This document shows positions 1 to 6,583 of a DNA stretch of 22,596 nucleotides, piece by piece (the stretch's first letter is position 1; each line of letters opens with the position of its first letter). The stretch is from JACRPI01 sp964385055 (GTDB lineage Archaea > Nanobdellota > Nanobdellia > Woesearchaeales > DSVV01). The stretch covers positions 1 through 22,596 of the forward strand of contig CAYLMH010000022.1 of NCBI GenBank assembly GCA_964385055.1, written 5' to 3'. A program made the position numbers and the translations under genes. The notes beneath the pieces were generated by a model. That model did no database searches and was not told where the DNA came from. It was given only the letters and a program-made list of their open reading frames with translations.

Positions 1-71
1 ATATTTCGAGAAGAACAATATGCGTCCATGTGCAAAAGTAATGCGTCAATGGAAAATGAGGAGTTTGTCAT
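1..71 (-). CDS. partial unidentified protein, N-terminus only
   Basis: An open frame on the minus strand starts with ATG at 71 and runs off the window edge, beginning MTNSSFSIDALLLHMDAYC. It begins 9 bases after the stop of the 43-residue ORF at 81-212, so the two could be co-transcribed. An AGGT about 7 bases before the ATG could serve as a weak ribosome-binding site. Only 23 residues are visible and I recognise no family. Confidence 0.4.
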   Translation of the reverse strand, partial: MTNSSFSIDALLLHMDAYCSSRN

Positions 72-80
72 AAAAATAAC

Positions 81-212
81 CTAATTTCCTAAGAAATCAT
101 CAAGTTCAAATTTATCCATCTTTCCTCTATTGAGGATCGTGCGCAAGTTCTTTCGCTCTCGCTGAGAACCCATGTCACTGAGGATCTCCATGTCATTTTC
201 GTCGTAATCCAT
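81..212 (-). CDS. 43-residue acidic hypothetical protein
   Basis: A short ORF starting MDYDENDMEILSDMGSQRER and ending LDDFLGN. I do not recognise the family. The case for a real gene rests on signals: a GGTGA Shine-Dalgarno sequence six bases before the ATG, a TATA box (GTATATAAAT on the minus strand, 299-308) about 90 bases upstream, and a 16-bp palindrome just downstream of that box. No signal peptide or membrane segment is visible; the protein is charged and likely cytoplasmic. The partial ORF at 1-71 follows after 9 bases, so it may be the first gene of an operon that leaves the window. It could be a small regulator or adaptor, but nothing in the sequence shows which. Confidence 0.55.
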   Translation of the reverse strand: MDYDENDMEILSDMGSQRERKNLRTILNRGKMDKFELDDFLGN

Positions 213-282
213 ATGTTATCACCGTAATCGCTATTTTTGTTGTCGTTGTAATTTCTGTATTTTCACTGCTTTCGAGTAAGAA

Positions 283-308
283 AAGTGAAATTTCACTTAT
301 TTATATAC
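283..308 (-). promoter_or_regulatory. TATA box with adjacent 16-bp palindromic operator candidate
   Basis: On the minus strand GTATATAAAT (299-308) is a good archaeal TATA box. Directly downstream, 283-298 is a perfect palindrome, AAGTGAAATTTCACTT, between the TATA box and the predicted start of transcription near 277. That is where archaeal repressors commonly bind. The regulator is not identified. The site also lies about 100 bases upstream of trhO on the plus strand, so an effect on that gene is possible. Confidence 0.6.
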
Positions 309-364
309 TTTTCGGTTTTTGTACTACTAAGAGGTACTCAAAAGTAGAAAAAATAAGACCTAAA

Positions 365-374
365 ACTATAAAAA
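365..374 (+). promoter_or_regulatory. TATA-like promoter element of trhO
   Basis: ACTATAAAAA is centred about 27 bases before the ATG at 397, which would put the transcript start at or near the start codon. An AGGAG at 389-393 is only three bases from the ATG, so the transcript could be leaderless or have a tight ribosome site. Confidence 0.5.
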
Positions 375-396
375 ACAGGAGTCATTTCAGGAGATA

Positions 397-1320
397 ATGA
401 ACGCCGAACATCCATTCAAAGTCCTCCTTTTTTACAAATACGTCAAGCTTGTAGATCCTGCTACGCTTGTCGCAGAAATGAAAGCATTCTGTGAAGAGCA
501 CAACATTCTTGGAAGAATTCTTATTGCAGAAGAAGGAATCAACGGCACTTGCGCGGGAACTCCTGAAGCAACAGAAGCGTACAAAAAGTATATGCAACAA
601 AAGCAGGAGTTCAGCGACATTTGGTTTAAAGAACAAACAGTCAGCCACATTCCTTTCAAAAAGCTTCAAATTCGCGCGCGAAAAGAAATTGTTGCGTTAG
701 GAGTGGAAGGACTTGATCCACAAAATGGTGGAATCCATCTGAAACCCACTGAAGTGAATAAACTTGTAGAACAAGGAAAGAAGGATAATTCAGTCGTGTT
801 TTTTGATGTGCGAAATGAAGTAGAAGCAAAAGTCGGCAGATTTGAAAACGCAGTCACCCCGAAGATTGAATTTTTTAGAGAACTCCCTTCAGTCGTCGAT
901 CAATATGAAGAATTAAAAGACAAGAAAGTAATTTTGTATTGTACTGGGGGCATCCGCTGCGAAAAAGCGTCTGCGTTGTTCAAGAAAAAAGGATTCAAAA
1001 ATGTATATCAAATTGACGGAGGCATTTACAATTATTGCAATCAATATCCAGATGGACATTTCAAAGGAACCTGCTTTGTATTTGACGATAGAATGCAGAT
1101 TAGGTTTGAAGAAGGATTGCAGGTAAAAGAAGAACAGGATGTTCCTGACGAAAAAATAATTTCGCATTGTGATTTTTGCAATGGCAAAACAAAACGGGTC
1201 GTGAATGACGAACGAAATAATGGACATCATTTAGTTATCTGTTGTGAAAAATGCGATAAAGAATTAGACATTTCTCGAATTAGATTTAAGAAGAAGAAAG
1301 GGGATGAGGATTTGGGATAA
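397..1320 (+). CDS. trhO: TrhO-type rhodanese (tRNA uridine 5-hydroxylase family)
   Basis: A 307-residue protein with the full YceA/TrhO layout: an N-terminal acylphosphatase-like domain (about 1-95), a rhodanese domain (about 120-215) and a C-terminal Cys-rich segment. The rhodanese active loop reads YCTGGIRCEK with the predicted catalytic Cys at 182. The tail has paired cysteines (258/261 and 282/283/286) consistent with a zinc site. Family members catalyse oxygen-dependent 5-hydroxylation of the wobble uridine of tRNA in bacteria; that this archaeal copy does the same is inferred from conservation. It is slightly shorter than E. coli YceA (about 350 residues). The gene is monocistronic with its own TATA element and converges on the next gene, the two stop codons being one base apart. 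The family is mainly bacterial, so transfer is possible. Confidence 0.88.
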   Translation: MNAEHPFKVLLFYKYVKLVDPATLVAEMKAFCEEHNILGRILIAEEGINGTCAGTPEATEAYKKYMQQKQEFSDIWFKEQTVSHIPFKKLQIRARKEIVALGVEGLDPQNGGIHLKPTEVNKLVEQGKKDNSVVFFDVRNEVEAKVGRFENAVTPKIEFFRELPSVVDQYEELKDKKVILYCTGGIRCEKASALFKKKGFKNVYQIDGGIYNYCNQYPDGHFKGTCFVFDDRMQIRFEEGLQVKEEQDVPDEKIISHCDFCNGKTKRVVNDERNNGHHLVICCEKCDKELDISRIRFKKKKGDEDLG

Positions 1321-1321
1321 T

Positions 1322-1792
1322 TTAGGATATAGAAGACATCTTTAAAAGCCTTATAGTTGTACCCTCAATCTCAACATCATCAATGATGCCCGTATAAAAG
1401 TTTCTGTTTAATCCACTGTATCCTCTTCCTCTAGAGCCCTTAAGAAATTTCTCGTAATAGTTCCTTTTCTTAATTTTTTGACAAGCCTCTACTGGTATCC
1501 CTTCTCCTTCATCTGTAATTTCAACAAGTATTCCTTCTTTACCAAGGAAATAGGTAACAGTTACATGTTTAGATGAGTCAAACCTATTCCCATGTTCGCA
1601 TGCATTAATGACCATCTCTCTCACAGACTGCCTATAGGTCTCAGCAAAACGTCTTTCAGCAAAAAATTGAAGATATTCCGTCTCAAAGAAATCAGGAGCC
1701 ACAGATAATGCCACTTGATTCAAAGTGGAGATAGAGTGCTCTCTCTTATTCCCCCCATACTCAATTCTACTGAGTAGATCATTAAGGCTCAT
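1322..1792 (-). CDS. stand-alone HATPase-domain protein (RsbW/anti-sigma kinase-like)
   Basis: A 156-residue soluble protein with a GHKL ATPase fold. The N-box reads EMVINACEHGN (E59, N63, H67), the next ATP motif is DEGEG (94-98), and a glycine-rich GSRGRGYSGL lies at 119-128. This spacing matches HATPase_c_2/RsbW-like serine kinases rather than two-component histidine kinases, and no phospho-accepting His domain is present. In bacteria such proteins phosphorylate anti-sigma antagonists; archaea lack sigma factors, so the target here is unknown. I chose the ATG at 1792 over the TTG at 1810 because a TATA box at 1813-1821 lies about 26 bases before the ATG, which predicts a leaderless transcript. 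It stands alone between a convergent trhO and an upstream operon. Confidence 0.8.
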   Translation of the reverse strand: MSLNDLLSRIEYGGNKREHSISTLNQVALSVAPDFFETEYLQFFAERRFAETYRQSVREMVINACEHGNRFDSSKHVTVTYFLGKEGILVEITDEGEGIPVEACQKIKKRNYYEKFLKGSRGRGYSGLNRNFYTGIIDDVEIEGTTIRLLKMSSIS

Positions 1793-1812
1793 AAAATAGG
1801 TTATGTCCAAGA

Positions 1813-1821
1813 GTTTATAAG
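1813..1821 (-). promoter_or_regulatory. TATA box of the HATPase gene
   Basis: CTTATAAAC on the minus strand, centred about 26 bases before the ATG at 1792. It implies a leaderless mRNA and makes the TTG at 1810 unlikely as the start. Confidence 0.6.
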
Positions 1822-1937
1822 TTTTTGTAATTGTTATTACTTAATAGTTAATAAGTTGTATTGTTCAACCAAAAACAAAATGCCTGAAGAAATGAAAACG
1901 AAAGGATAAAAAGAAAACAAACAAATTCTAACAACAT

Positions 1938-3173
1938 TCACTCAATCTCACTCGTATCCCTCGGATAAAAGAAATTCAGTGTCCAATCCACTGCAACGCG
2001 AACTTTGTTGCCGAACCCAATCAATTTGAATAAATACATAGTTCTCCAAAACATCCAGGCAAAAAATCCTGAGAAATAAATCGTCCTCCCAAAAATATTT
2101 ATCCCCGCAACTGCAAAATAATCACCAACACTAAGAAGAAATCCCTGAAGGCTGAAATGATACGCTTGAAGAGAACCAAAACCTAAAATAGCAAGAACAT
2201 TTCGAGAAACAACATCTGCCTGCTGTACGGCAACTTGCGCAAGCATCGGAACACGCTGTCCATCTCCATTATCAACGAAAGCACAATCGCCAAGCGCGAA
2301 AATATTTTTATGACCCTCAACTTGTAAAGAAGAGTTCACAGGATAAACAGGAAGTTTTTTACCGTCAAGAGGAAGCGTGTTTGGCGTGAAACCAACTGCC
2401 CAAAAAATAGTTCCTGCTTCAACTTTTTTGTGATGCTGGTCAACAACATATCCTTGTCCAATTTTTTTAATCTCGCGTTCCAGAACAAGTGTTACCCCAA
2501 GTTTCCGCAATTCAGCAGCGCATTTCTGCGAATAATACGAAGGAAGCATGTTGAGAATTTCTTTGTTTCGATGCACAAGAAGAATCGTAACGTCTTTTGG
2601 ATCAATACGACGATGATCTGAAGAAAGAATGGTTCGAATAAACTGCGCAAGTTCTCCTGCAACTTCAACGCCAGTAGCGCCTCCACCAACGATCATGAAG
2701 GTCAATAACTGCGCTTTTTTCTTTGGATTATCCTCAACATCCGCGCGTTCAATCTGCGCAATAATTTTATTTCTAATTCTATACGCGCTAGAAAGATCGC
2801 GAAGTGCGATGGTATGTTCTAAAGCGCCAGGAGTTCCATAATAGTTTGCAGAAGAACCAGTTGCGAGAACAAGCACATCATACGAGCGAGAACAGGTATC
2901 TGTATGCACGAGTTTTTTCTTTGTATCAACAGTAGTTGCCTGCGCTTTGATAAAAGTAAAGCGAGGGTTCGACAAAATTTGATTAATAGCAGTAACCGCG
3001 TTATCGCGGGAAATGCTTCCAGTCGCAATTTCATGAAGCATCGGCGTAAAGAGAAAATAATTGTGTTCGCTGATCAGCGTCACATGAACTGGTTTCCCAC
3101 GCGATTTGCGAAGAAGTGATTTTGCAGTGTAAACGCCGGCAAAACCTCCTCCGACAATAACAACGTGTTTCAT
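1938..3173 (-). CDS. type II NADH dehydrogenase-like FAD oxidoreductase
   Basis: A 411-residue two-dinucleotide-binding flavoprotein. The FAD-binding GGGFAG is at 8-13, the NAD(P)H-binding GGGATGVE at 163-170, and the second FAD motif IFALGDCAFV at 291-300, all typical of the NDH-2 family. The C-terminus has the aromatic-rich amphipathic region (about 335-390) by which NDH-2 enzymes sit on the inner face of the membrane. NDH-2 oxidises NADH and passes electrons to a quinone without pumping ions; other members of the fold use other acceptors, so the quinone is inferred. The start is the ATG at 3173, with GAGGT five bases upstream, rather than the TTG at 3185. It follows the PAC2 gene by 17 bases and is probably the last gene of the nop10-PAC2 operon. 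No other respiratory genes are visible. Confidence 0.85.
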   Translation of the reverse strand: MKHVVIVGGGFAGVYTAKSLLRKSRGKPVHVTLISEHNYFLFTPMLHEIATGSISRDNAVTAINQILSNPRFTFIKAQATTVDTKKKLVHTDTCSRSYDVLVLATGSSANYYGTPGALEHTIALRDLSSAYRIRNKIIAQIERADVEDNPKKKAQLLTFMIVGGGATGVEVAGELAQFIRTILSSDHRRIDPKDVTILLVHRNKEILNMLPSYYSQKCAAELRKLGVTLVLEREIKKIGQGYVVDQHHKKVEAGTIFWAVGFTPNTLPLDGKKLPVYPVNSSLQVEGHKNIFALGDCAFVDNGDGQRVPMLAQVAVQQADVVSRNVLAILGFGSLQAYHFSLQGFLLSVGDYFAVAGINIFGRTIYFSGFFAWMFWRTMYLFKLIGFGNKVRVAVDWTLNFFYPRDTSEIE

Positions 3174-3190
3174 GAAATACCTCAAACAAG

Positions 3191-4045
3191 TTAACCAATA
3201 TAAGATTGCCGTGAAGGAGTCTGCTTCGAAGACTCTTCCATCTGCTCTGCAGTCTGCATCAGTTCACGTTCAAACTCTTTGATTTCTTTGTCTAGTTTAT
3301 CTGCGTTGACCTGAAGCGAGAATTTCTTATTAAGAACAGTAAGAATTTCTTTGCTGCCTTTCATGCCAATATAATACGGATGCGCGAGCGTTTCCGCGAG
3401 AAGAGAAACTGCGTCTATTTTTCTTTTGCCCGCAAGGCCAACAAGAACACCAGCGACGCCGACAAACGCGCCGACAACACCAAAAATGTTTGGATTCAAG
3501 GAAGTACCTTTCACAAAAGAAGCAGTTGTTTCTTTCGCTGCTCCTGTACAAAATACCTTAGGATTTTCCGGCGCTTCCTGCAAACCAATACCGCCAAGAG
3601 TAATGATTTGTTTTCCGTTCATTGTAGTAAACATATCAAGAACAATGTCACAGAATTGATAACATGCTTCTTGTTCTGTTGGCTGGACATCACCAGATAA
3701 TAAAAGAAGATCAGGCATTTTCCCAGAGCCTTTTTTGTAATAGAGTTCAATGGAAGGAAGTTCAACAAGATTTTCTTCTGTCACAAACACCGTGTTTGGA
3801 AAATGATACGAGTTAATTTCGTACAGTTTTTTTGCTTTTAATTCATCGATAAGAAAATCAACAACGATCTTTCCTACATTCCCAATGCCAGGAAGACCAA
3901 CAATAAGATAGGGCTTGTTAAGAACAGGAGCTTTGCTTTCAAAAGACTGAAACTGCCACGGCTCTTTTGGATAAAAAATCATCTCTGGAGTGTTCTCTGA
4001 TTTTATTTCTTTTGTGCTTGCTTTTTTGCTTGAAGGTGTACTCAT
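3191..4045 (-). CDS. PAC2-family proteasome assembly chaperone-like protein
   Basis: A 284-residue protein of the PAC2 superfamily (archaeal PbaB-like). The diagnostic N-terminal stretch LIVGLPGIGNVGK is at about 47-59, followed by the alpha/beta purine-nucleoside-phosphorylase-like core and a glycine/valine-rich segment near 190-210. The first 25 residues are charged and probably disordered; the C-terminus is a predicted coiled coil rich in Glu, Lys and Gln. Archaeal relatives bind HbYX-like tails and assist or regulate proteasome assembly. The ATG overlaps the nop10 stop (ATGA), so translation is coupled, and the nop10-PAC2 gene order is one I associate with archaeal genomes. Confidence 0.85.
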   Translation of the reverse strand: MSTPSSKKASTKEIKSENTPEMIFYPKEPWQFQSFESKAPVLNKPYLIVGLPGIGNVGKIVVDFLIDELKAKKLYEINSYHFPNTVFVTEENLVELPSIELYYKKGSGKMPDLLLLSGDVQPTEQEACYQFCDIVLDMFTTMNGKQIITLGGIGLQEAPENPKVFCTGAAKETTASFVKGTSLNPNIFGVVGAFVGVAGVLVGLAGKRKIDAVSLLAETLAHPYYIGMKGSKEILTVLNKKFSLQVNADKLDKEIKEFERELMQTAEQMEESSKQTPSRQSYIG

Positions 4046-4218
4046 ACCAATCCCTCTTTTTTCCGTTGTTCTGCTTTTACTTCTCTTCGGTATTGTGCGT
4101 ATTTGTCTTCAGGAGAATATTTTGCAGGTTTTCGTTCACCAGTCTTTGCGCCACAGGTGCAAACGGGTTTCATCGTATACGTTTTGCATGCACTACAGTA
4201 CATAATATGTTTTGCCAT
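4042..4218 (-). CDS. nop10: ribosome biogenesis protein Nop10
   Basis: A 58-residue protein, the usual size for archaeal Nop10. The zinc ribbon is Cys8-x2-Cys11-x8-Cys20-x-Cys22, followed by the conserved linker KYSPEDKYAQYRR (about 33-45) and a basic C-terminal helix. Nop10 is a core subunit of H/ACA ribonucleoprotein, contacting Cbf5 and the guide RNA for pseudouridylation of rRNA. A TATA box at 4241-4250 sits about 27 bases before the ATG, predicting a leaderless transcript, and the stop overlaps the PAC2 start by four bases. It is the first gene of a nop10-PAC2-NDH-2 operon. Confidence 0.93.
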   Translation of the reverse strand: MAKHIMYCSACKTYTMKPVCTCGAKTGERKPAKYSPEDKYAQYRREVKAEQRKKEGLV

Positions 4219-4240
4219 GAGAGGAAAGAAGAACTACAAT

Positions 4241-4250
4241 AATATAAAGG
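4241..4250 (-). promoter_or_regulatory. TATA box of the nop10 operon
   Basis: CCTTTATATT on the minus strand, about 27 bases from the nop10 ATG at 4218. It separates the nop10 operon from the upstream rps27e-aIF2-alpha operon, whose last stop is at 4285. Confidence 0.6.
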
Positions 4251-4284
4251 TATGGGTAAAAACAAGGAGAGAAAAGAAAATCCC

Positions 4285-5085
4285 TCAAGCTGCTGCTGCT
4301 GCTTTTTTCTCTTCGCGACTGAAGGTCACAGTTCCTTTTCCTTTTGGAACAGAAGCTTCAACTGCTGCAAGAAGTTTACTGAGAATCTGCTCTGCGCTTT
4401 TGTATTCTTCACTGCGCACAAGAATATTATAATTCCCTGCGCCGAGATAAGAAAGCGTCACATGTTCCTTGTCTGTCGCAAGACCTGCGAGAAGAGCAGT
4501 TTTCACAATTTCAACGCCACCTGAAGCGTAACTCTGTAAAAACAATTTACCACCTACAAAGACTTCTTTTGGTTTAAAGCGTTGTTCGATAAATTCGTTG
4601 AGTGTTTTGATATACTGGCTAGGGACGCCAACGTCTTCAAGCGTGATGTCCCCTTTCGCGACGTCCTGAAAGCACTGATGAAGATAGGTATATTGTTTAG
4701 AAAGAGGCGTGTATATTTCAAAATAGAGTTGTTCTGGTTTTTTCTTGAGCTGCTCAGCAATAGTCTCGATGACTTTCTCTGCTTTTTGCTCTTGCTTGAC
4801 TTCCTCAATTTTTTTTCGCTTTTGATTTTCGTTGACACGGCGCAAAGAAAGATCGATATAACCGCGTTCACGATTGACGCGAAGAATAACGCACACAACA
4901 ACTTTATCTTCTTTGACAAAATCACGAATGTTACGAATACGACCTGGAGAAACTTCACTAATGTGGATCATACCAGATTTATCGTATTCGTCTAAGCGTG
5001 CAAAAACAGAGTGGGACTGTACCTTCGTAACTGTACAAAGAACAAGTTCCCCCTCTTCAGGATATCCTGTGCGTCGATAAAACAT
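4285..5085 (-). CDS. eif2a: translation initiation factor aIF2 alpha subunit
   Basis: A 266-residue protein matching archaeal aIF2-alpha in size and order of parts: an N-terminal S1/OB domain (about 8-87, with SGMIHISEVSPGRIRNIRD and GYIDLSLRRV), a central helical domain (about 90-175), and a C-terminal alpha/beta domain (about 175-255) that docks on the gamma subunit. aIF2 brings initiator Met-tRNA to the small ribosomal subunit. The tail ends in five alanines after a Lys/Glu stretch. The gene starts 16 bases after rps27e ends, so the two form an operon; the pairing of S27e with aIF2-alpha is a conserved archaeal arrangement. The convergent-looking plus-strand frames across it are shadows. 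Confidence 0.95.
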   Translation of the reverse strand: MFYRRTGYPEEGELVLCTVTKVQSHSVFARLDEYDKSGMIHISEVSPGRIRNIRDFVKEDKVVVCVILRVNRERGYIDLSLRRVNENQKRKKIEEVKQEQKAEKVIETIAEQLKKKPEQLYFEIYTPLSKQYTYLHQCFQDVAKGDITLEDVGVPSQYIKTLNEFIEQRFKPKEVFVGGKLFLQSYASGGVEIVKTALLAGLATDKEHVTLSYLGAGNYNILVRSEEYKSAEQILSKLLAAVEASVPKGKGTVTFSREEKKAAAAA

Positions 5086-5101
5086 GGTATTCTAAATCCT
5101 C

Positions 5102-5287
5102 TTACTCGAGAACTTCGAGAATCCGTGCTTTGATATGAGATTTACCGCCGGATGGCTCAACAAGTGGTTTTGCGCAAACAAGGCATTTGACACTGGTCGC
5201 GCTTTTGCCAAAGGTGATTTGCTCATTCTTGCATTTAGGACAGCGAATTTTAACGAATTTGCTGGATGTTACTCGTGGTGCTTTCAT
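5102..5287 (-). CDS. rps27e: 30S ribosomal protein S27e
   Basis: A 61-residue zinc-ribbon ribosomal protein. It has CPKC and CLVC cysteine pairs 14 residues apart and the family C-terminus EPSGGKSHIKARI. The start MKAPRVTSSKFV (ATG at 5287) is preceded by GGAGG eight bases upstream. An in-frame ATG at 5302 would place the start before that ribosome site, so it is rejected. A TATA box lies at 5334-5343, giving a leader of about 25 bases, unlike the leaderless genes around it. It is the first gene of the operon with aIF2-alpha. Confidence 0.94.
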   Translation of the reverse strand: MKAPRVTSSKFVKIRCPKCKNEQITFGKSATSVKCLVCAKPLVEPSGGKSHIKARILEVLE

Positions 5288-5333
5288 ATATAACTCCTCC
5301 ATAAAGTTGAATAATAAGGGAAACAAATTACTT

Positions 5334-5343
5334 CTTTATAAAT
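5334..5343 (-). promoter_or_regulatory. TATA box of the rps27e-aIF2-alpha operon
   Basis: ATTTATAAAG on the minus strand. Transcription should begin near 5312, leaving a short leader that contains the GGAGG ribosome-binding site at 5295-5300. Confidence 0.6.
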
Positions 5344-5366
5344 GTTTAGGGAACTCCCAACAAAAA

Positions 5367-5376
5367 GTATATATAG
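5367..5376 (+). promoter_or_regulatory. TATA box of the Cys-rich lipoprotein gene
   Basis: GTATATATAG centred about 26 bases before the ATG at 5398. No Shine-Dalgarno sequence is seen, so a leaderless transcript is expected. Confidence 0.65.
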
Positions 5377-5397
5377 TGCTCAATATCAAAAAGAAGA

Positions 5398-5967
5398 ATG
5401 AAGAAGCAGTTGGTATGTTTAGGAACACTTTTGTTTCTTGCAATACTTCTTTCTAGTTGCAGTTGGTTTGGCGCAGAAGAACAAATTGAAGTTCCTGCGG
5501 GAATTGAGGCAACCTCTGTAGAGTATGAATCATATGCGTCATGTGTCGAACAGTGTAGTAGCTGTGAAGAAAATTGTCTGAACTCTGTGTATTATGTGAA
5601 GGCGATCCAGCAAGGAGATACAAGAAGTTGCGCGCAAATTGTGAGTCAGACATTGAGAGAAGACTGTGAACAAACATTGCTTGCGACAGAAGCAATCGAG
5701 CAATTAAATAAAGAAAAGTGCATGATGCTTAATGAAGAAGCAGTGCAACAAACATGTCTTGTTCATGTCGCTGCAGAAGCTGCTGTTCAATCAAGTTCTC
5801 CTGAGAAATGCAGTGAAGCTCCTGATGTAGAACGGTGTGAAGATATTTTCTATAAAGATATGGCGCAGTTCAATAATGATACAAGCTACTGCGATAACTT
5901 AGAAGATGAAGAAAAGAAAGAAGTATGTTATTTGCTCGTGAGTGAAGAAGAAACAGCGCAGGAATAG
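5398..5967 (+). CDS. exported Cys-rich lipoprotein with C-x11-C repeats
   Basis: A 189-residue exported protein I cannot assign to a named family. The N-terminus is a lipoprotein signal: Lys2-Lys3, a hydrophobic stretch, then the lipobox LLSSC with Cys21 as the likely lipidated residue. The mature part is helical, acidic and holds 12 further cysteines. Three cysteine pairs are spaced exactly C-x11-C (TRSC to EDC, EKC to QTC, SYC to EVC) and a fourth is C-x8-C, which suggests tandem disulfide-clamped helical hairpins. A cluster of four cysteines (SC, QC, SC, NC) lies at about 48-60. Cys-rich exported repeats of this kind occur in DPANN archaea, where function is unknown. The gene has its own TATA box and is divergent from rps27e. 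Confidence 0.75.
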   Translation: MKKQLVCLGTLLFLAILLSSCSWFGAEEQIEVPAGIEATSVEYESYASCVEQCSSCEENCLNSVYYVKAIQQGDTRSCAQIVSQTLREDCEQTLLATEAIEQLNKEKCMMLNEEAVQQTCLVHVAAEAAVQSSSPEKCSEAPDVERCEDIFYKDMAQFNNDTSYCDNLEDEEKKEVCYLLVSEEETAQE

Positions 5968-6007
5968 TTCTTTTGGTTAATGAGGTTTATTGTTGTAATT
6001 TTCTTAG

Positions 6008-6017
6008 CATTTTTTTC
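6008..6017 (+). terminator. oligo-T terminator candidate after the lipoprotein gene
   Basis: A run of seven T about 40 bases after the stop at 5967, in a T-rich stretch. Archaeal RNA polymerase stops at such runs without a hairpin. It lies immediately before the first REP-like hairpin. Confidence 0.4.
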
Positions 6018-6024
6018 ATAATAA

Positions 6025-6057
6025 CCCCATTGCACTTTTGTGCAATGGGTCCCCCTG
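6025..6057 (-). repeat. REP-like hairpin repeat, copy A
   Basis: Read on the minus strand, the conserved head CAGGGGGA (6050-6057) is followed by a perfect 10-bp hairpin: arms 6026-6035 and 6040-6049 (CCCATTGCAC on each strand), four-base loop. The end is TGGGGT. Copy B faces it 80 bases away and copy C is at 17141. It has no T-run on either side in the right orientation for a simple terminator. Confidence 0.7.
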
Positions 6058-6135
6058 ACAGTGGCTTTTACTGGTGCGTGTTTTGGAATTTGTCGTTGCC
6101 TAGCATAATATAAAATCGCCATACTACTTTATTCT

Positions 6136-6164
6136 CAGGGGGACCCAATGCGAAGCATTGGGGT
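6136..6164 (+). repeat. REP-like hairpin repeat, copy B
   Basis: The head CAGGGGGA (6136-6143) is followed by a perfect 8-bp hairpin (CCCAATGC 6044-type arm at 6144-6151, GCATTGGG at 6155-6162) with a GAA loop, then GT. It is in opposite orientation to copy A, so the two form a head-to-head pair around an 78-base spacer, as in bacterial interspersed mosaic elements. Confidence 0.7.
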
Positions 6165-6246
6165 CTTTATGAGGAATTATTGATTTAAATTATAGAGAAA
6201 TCAGGAATTTAAGAATATGCAGAAAAACTAAAAGAAATGACCCAAC

Positions 6247-6510
6247 TCAAATAATTCTTTTTTTATTCTCATCCAAAATATGAATACAATTCACTGGACA
6301 AGCGTCAGCAGCGTCTTTGTTTGTCTGGAAATCTTTTTCTTCAATGTCAAGAAGTTCTTGTTTAATTTCATCGCCTTCCTTAATGACTTTTGCGCCTTTG
6401 ACATCAGATTTGCCATCTTCGCTCATCACCCAGAATTCTGGAGAGATTGCTTCGCAGGCAGCGCAGCCAATACAGGTGGGACGATCGTGATCAATAGTAT
6501 ATTTTGCCAT
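6247..6510 (-). CDS. single-cluster [4Fe-4S] ferredoxin
   Basis: An 87-residue soluble electron carrier. Cys13-x2-Cys16-x2-Cys19 and the distant Cys71 before Pro72 provide the four ligands of one [4Fe-4S] cluster; Cys75 is an extra cysteine that may form a disulfide or be unused. The insertion of about 50 residues between the third and fourth ligand is typical of archaeal and thermophile monocluster ferredoxins that replace the second cluster with a structural segment. The partner enzymes are not in the window. The TATA box at 6531-6540 is about 26 bases before the ATG, so the mRNA is probably leaderless and monocistronic. Confidence 0.9.
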   Translation of the reverse strand: MAKYTIDHDRPTCIGCAACEAISPEFWVMSEDGKSDVKGAKVIKEGDEIKQELLDIEEKDFQTNKDAADACPVNCIHILDENKKRII

Positions 6511-6530
6511 AAATAAGAAAATTTCAGCGC

Positions 6531-6540
6531 TCTATTTAAA
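6531..6540 (-). promoter_or_regulatory. TATA box of the ferredoxin gene
   Basis: TTTAAATAGA on the minus strand, about 26 bases before the ATG at 6510. Confidence 0.55.
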
Positions 6541-6583
6541 GGTTATGAAAAAAATGTGTAGTAGAGAGAGAGTCTTTATCACT

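Noticed and set aside
3967..4432. Plus-strand ORFs of 71-109 residues
   Set aside because: They lie opposite PAC2, nop10 and aIF2-alpha, which have strong family matches; the composition is that of shadow frames.
5288..5302. Longer S27e start giving MEELY before MKAPR
   Set aside because: That ATG overlaps the GGAGG ribosome site; family members start at the MKAP-like sequence.
5928..6122. 64-residue minus-strand ORF spanning the REP-like pair
   Set aside because: It runs through both the end of the lipoprotein gene and hairpin copy A, has no ribosome site and ends in a shadow of coding DNA; part of it is just the translated hairpin.
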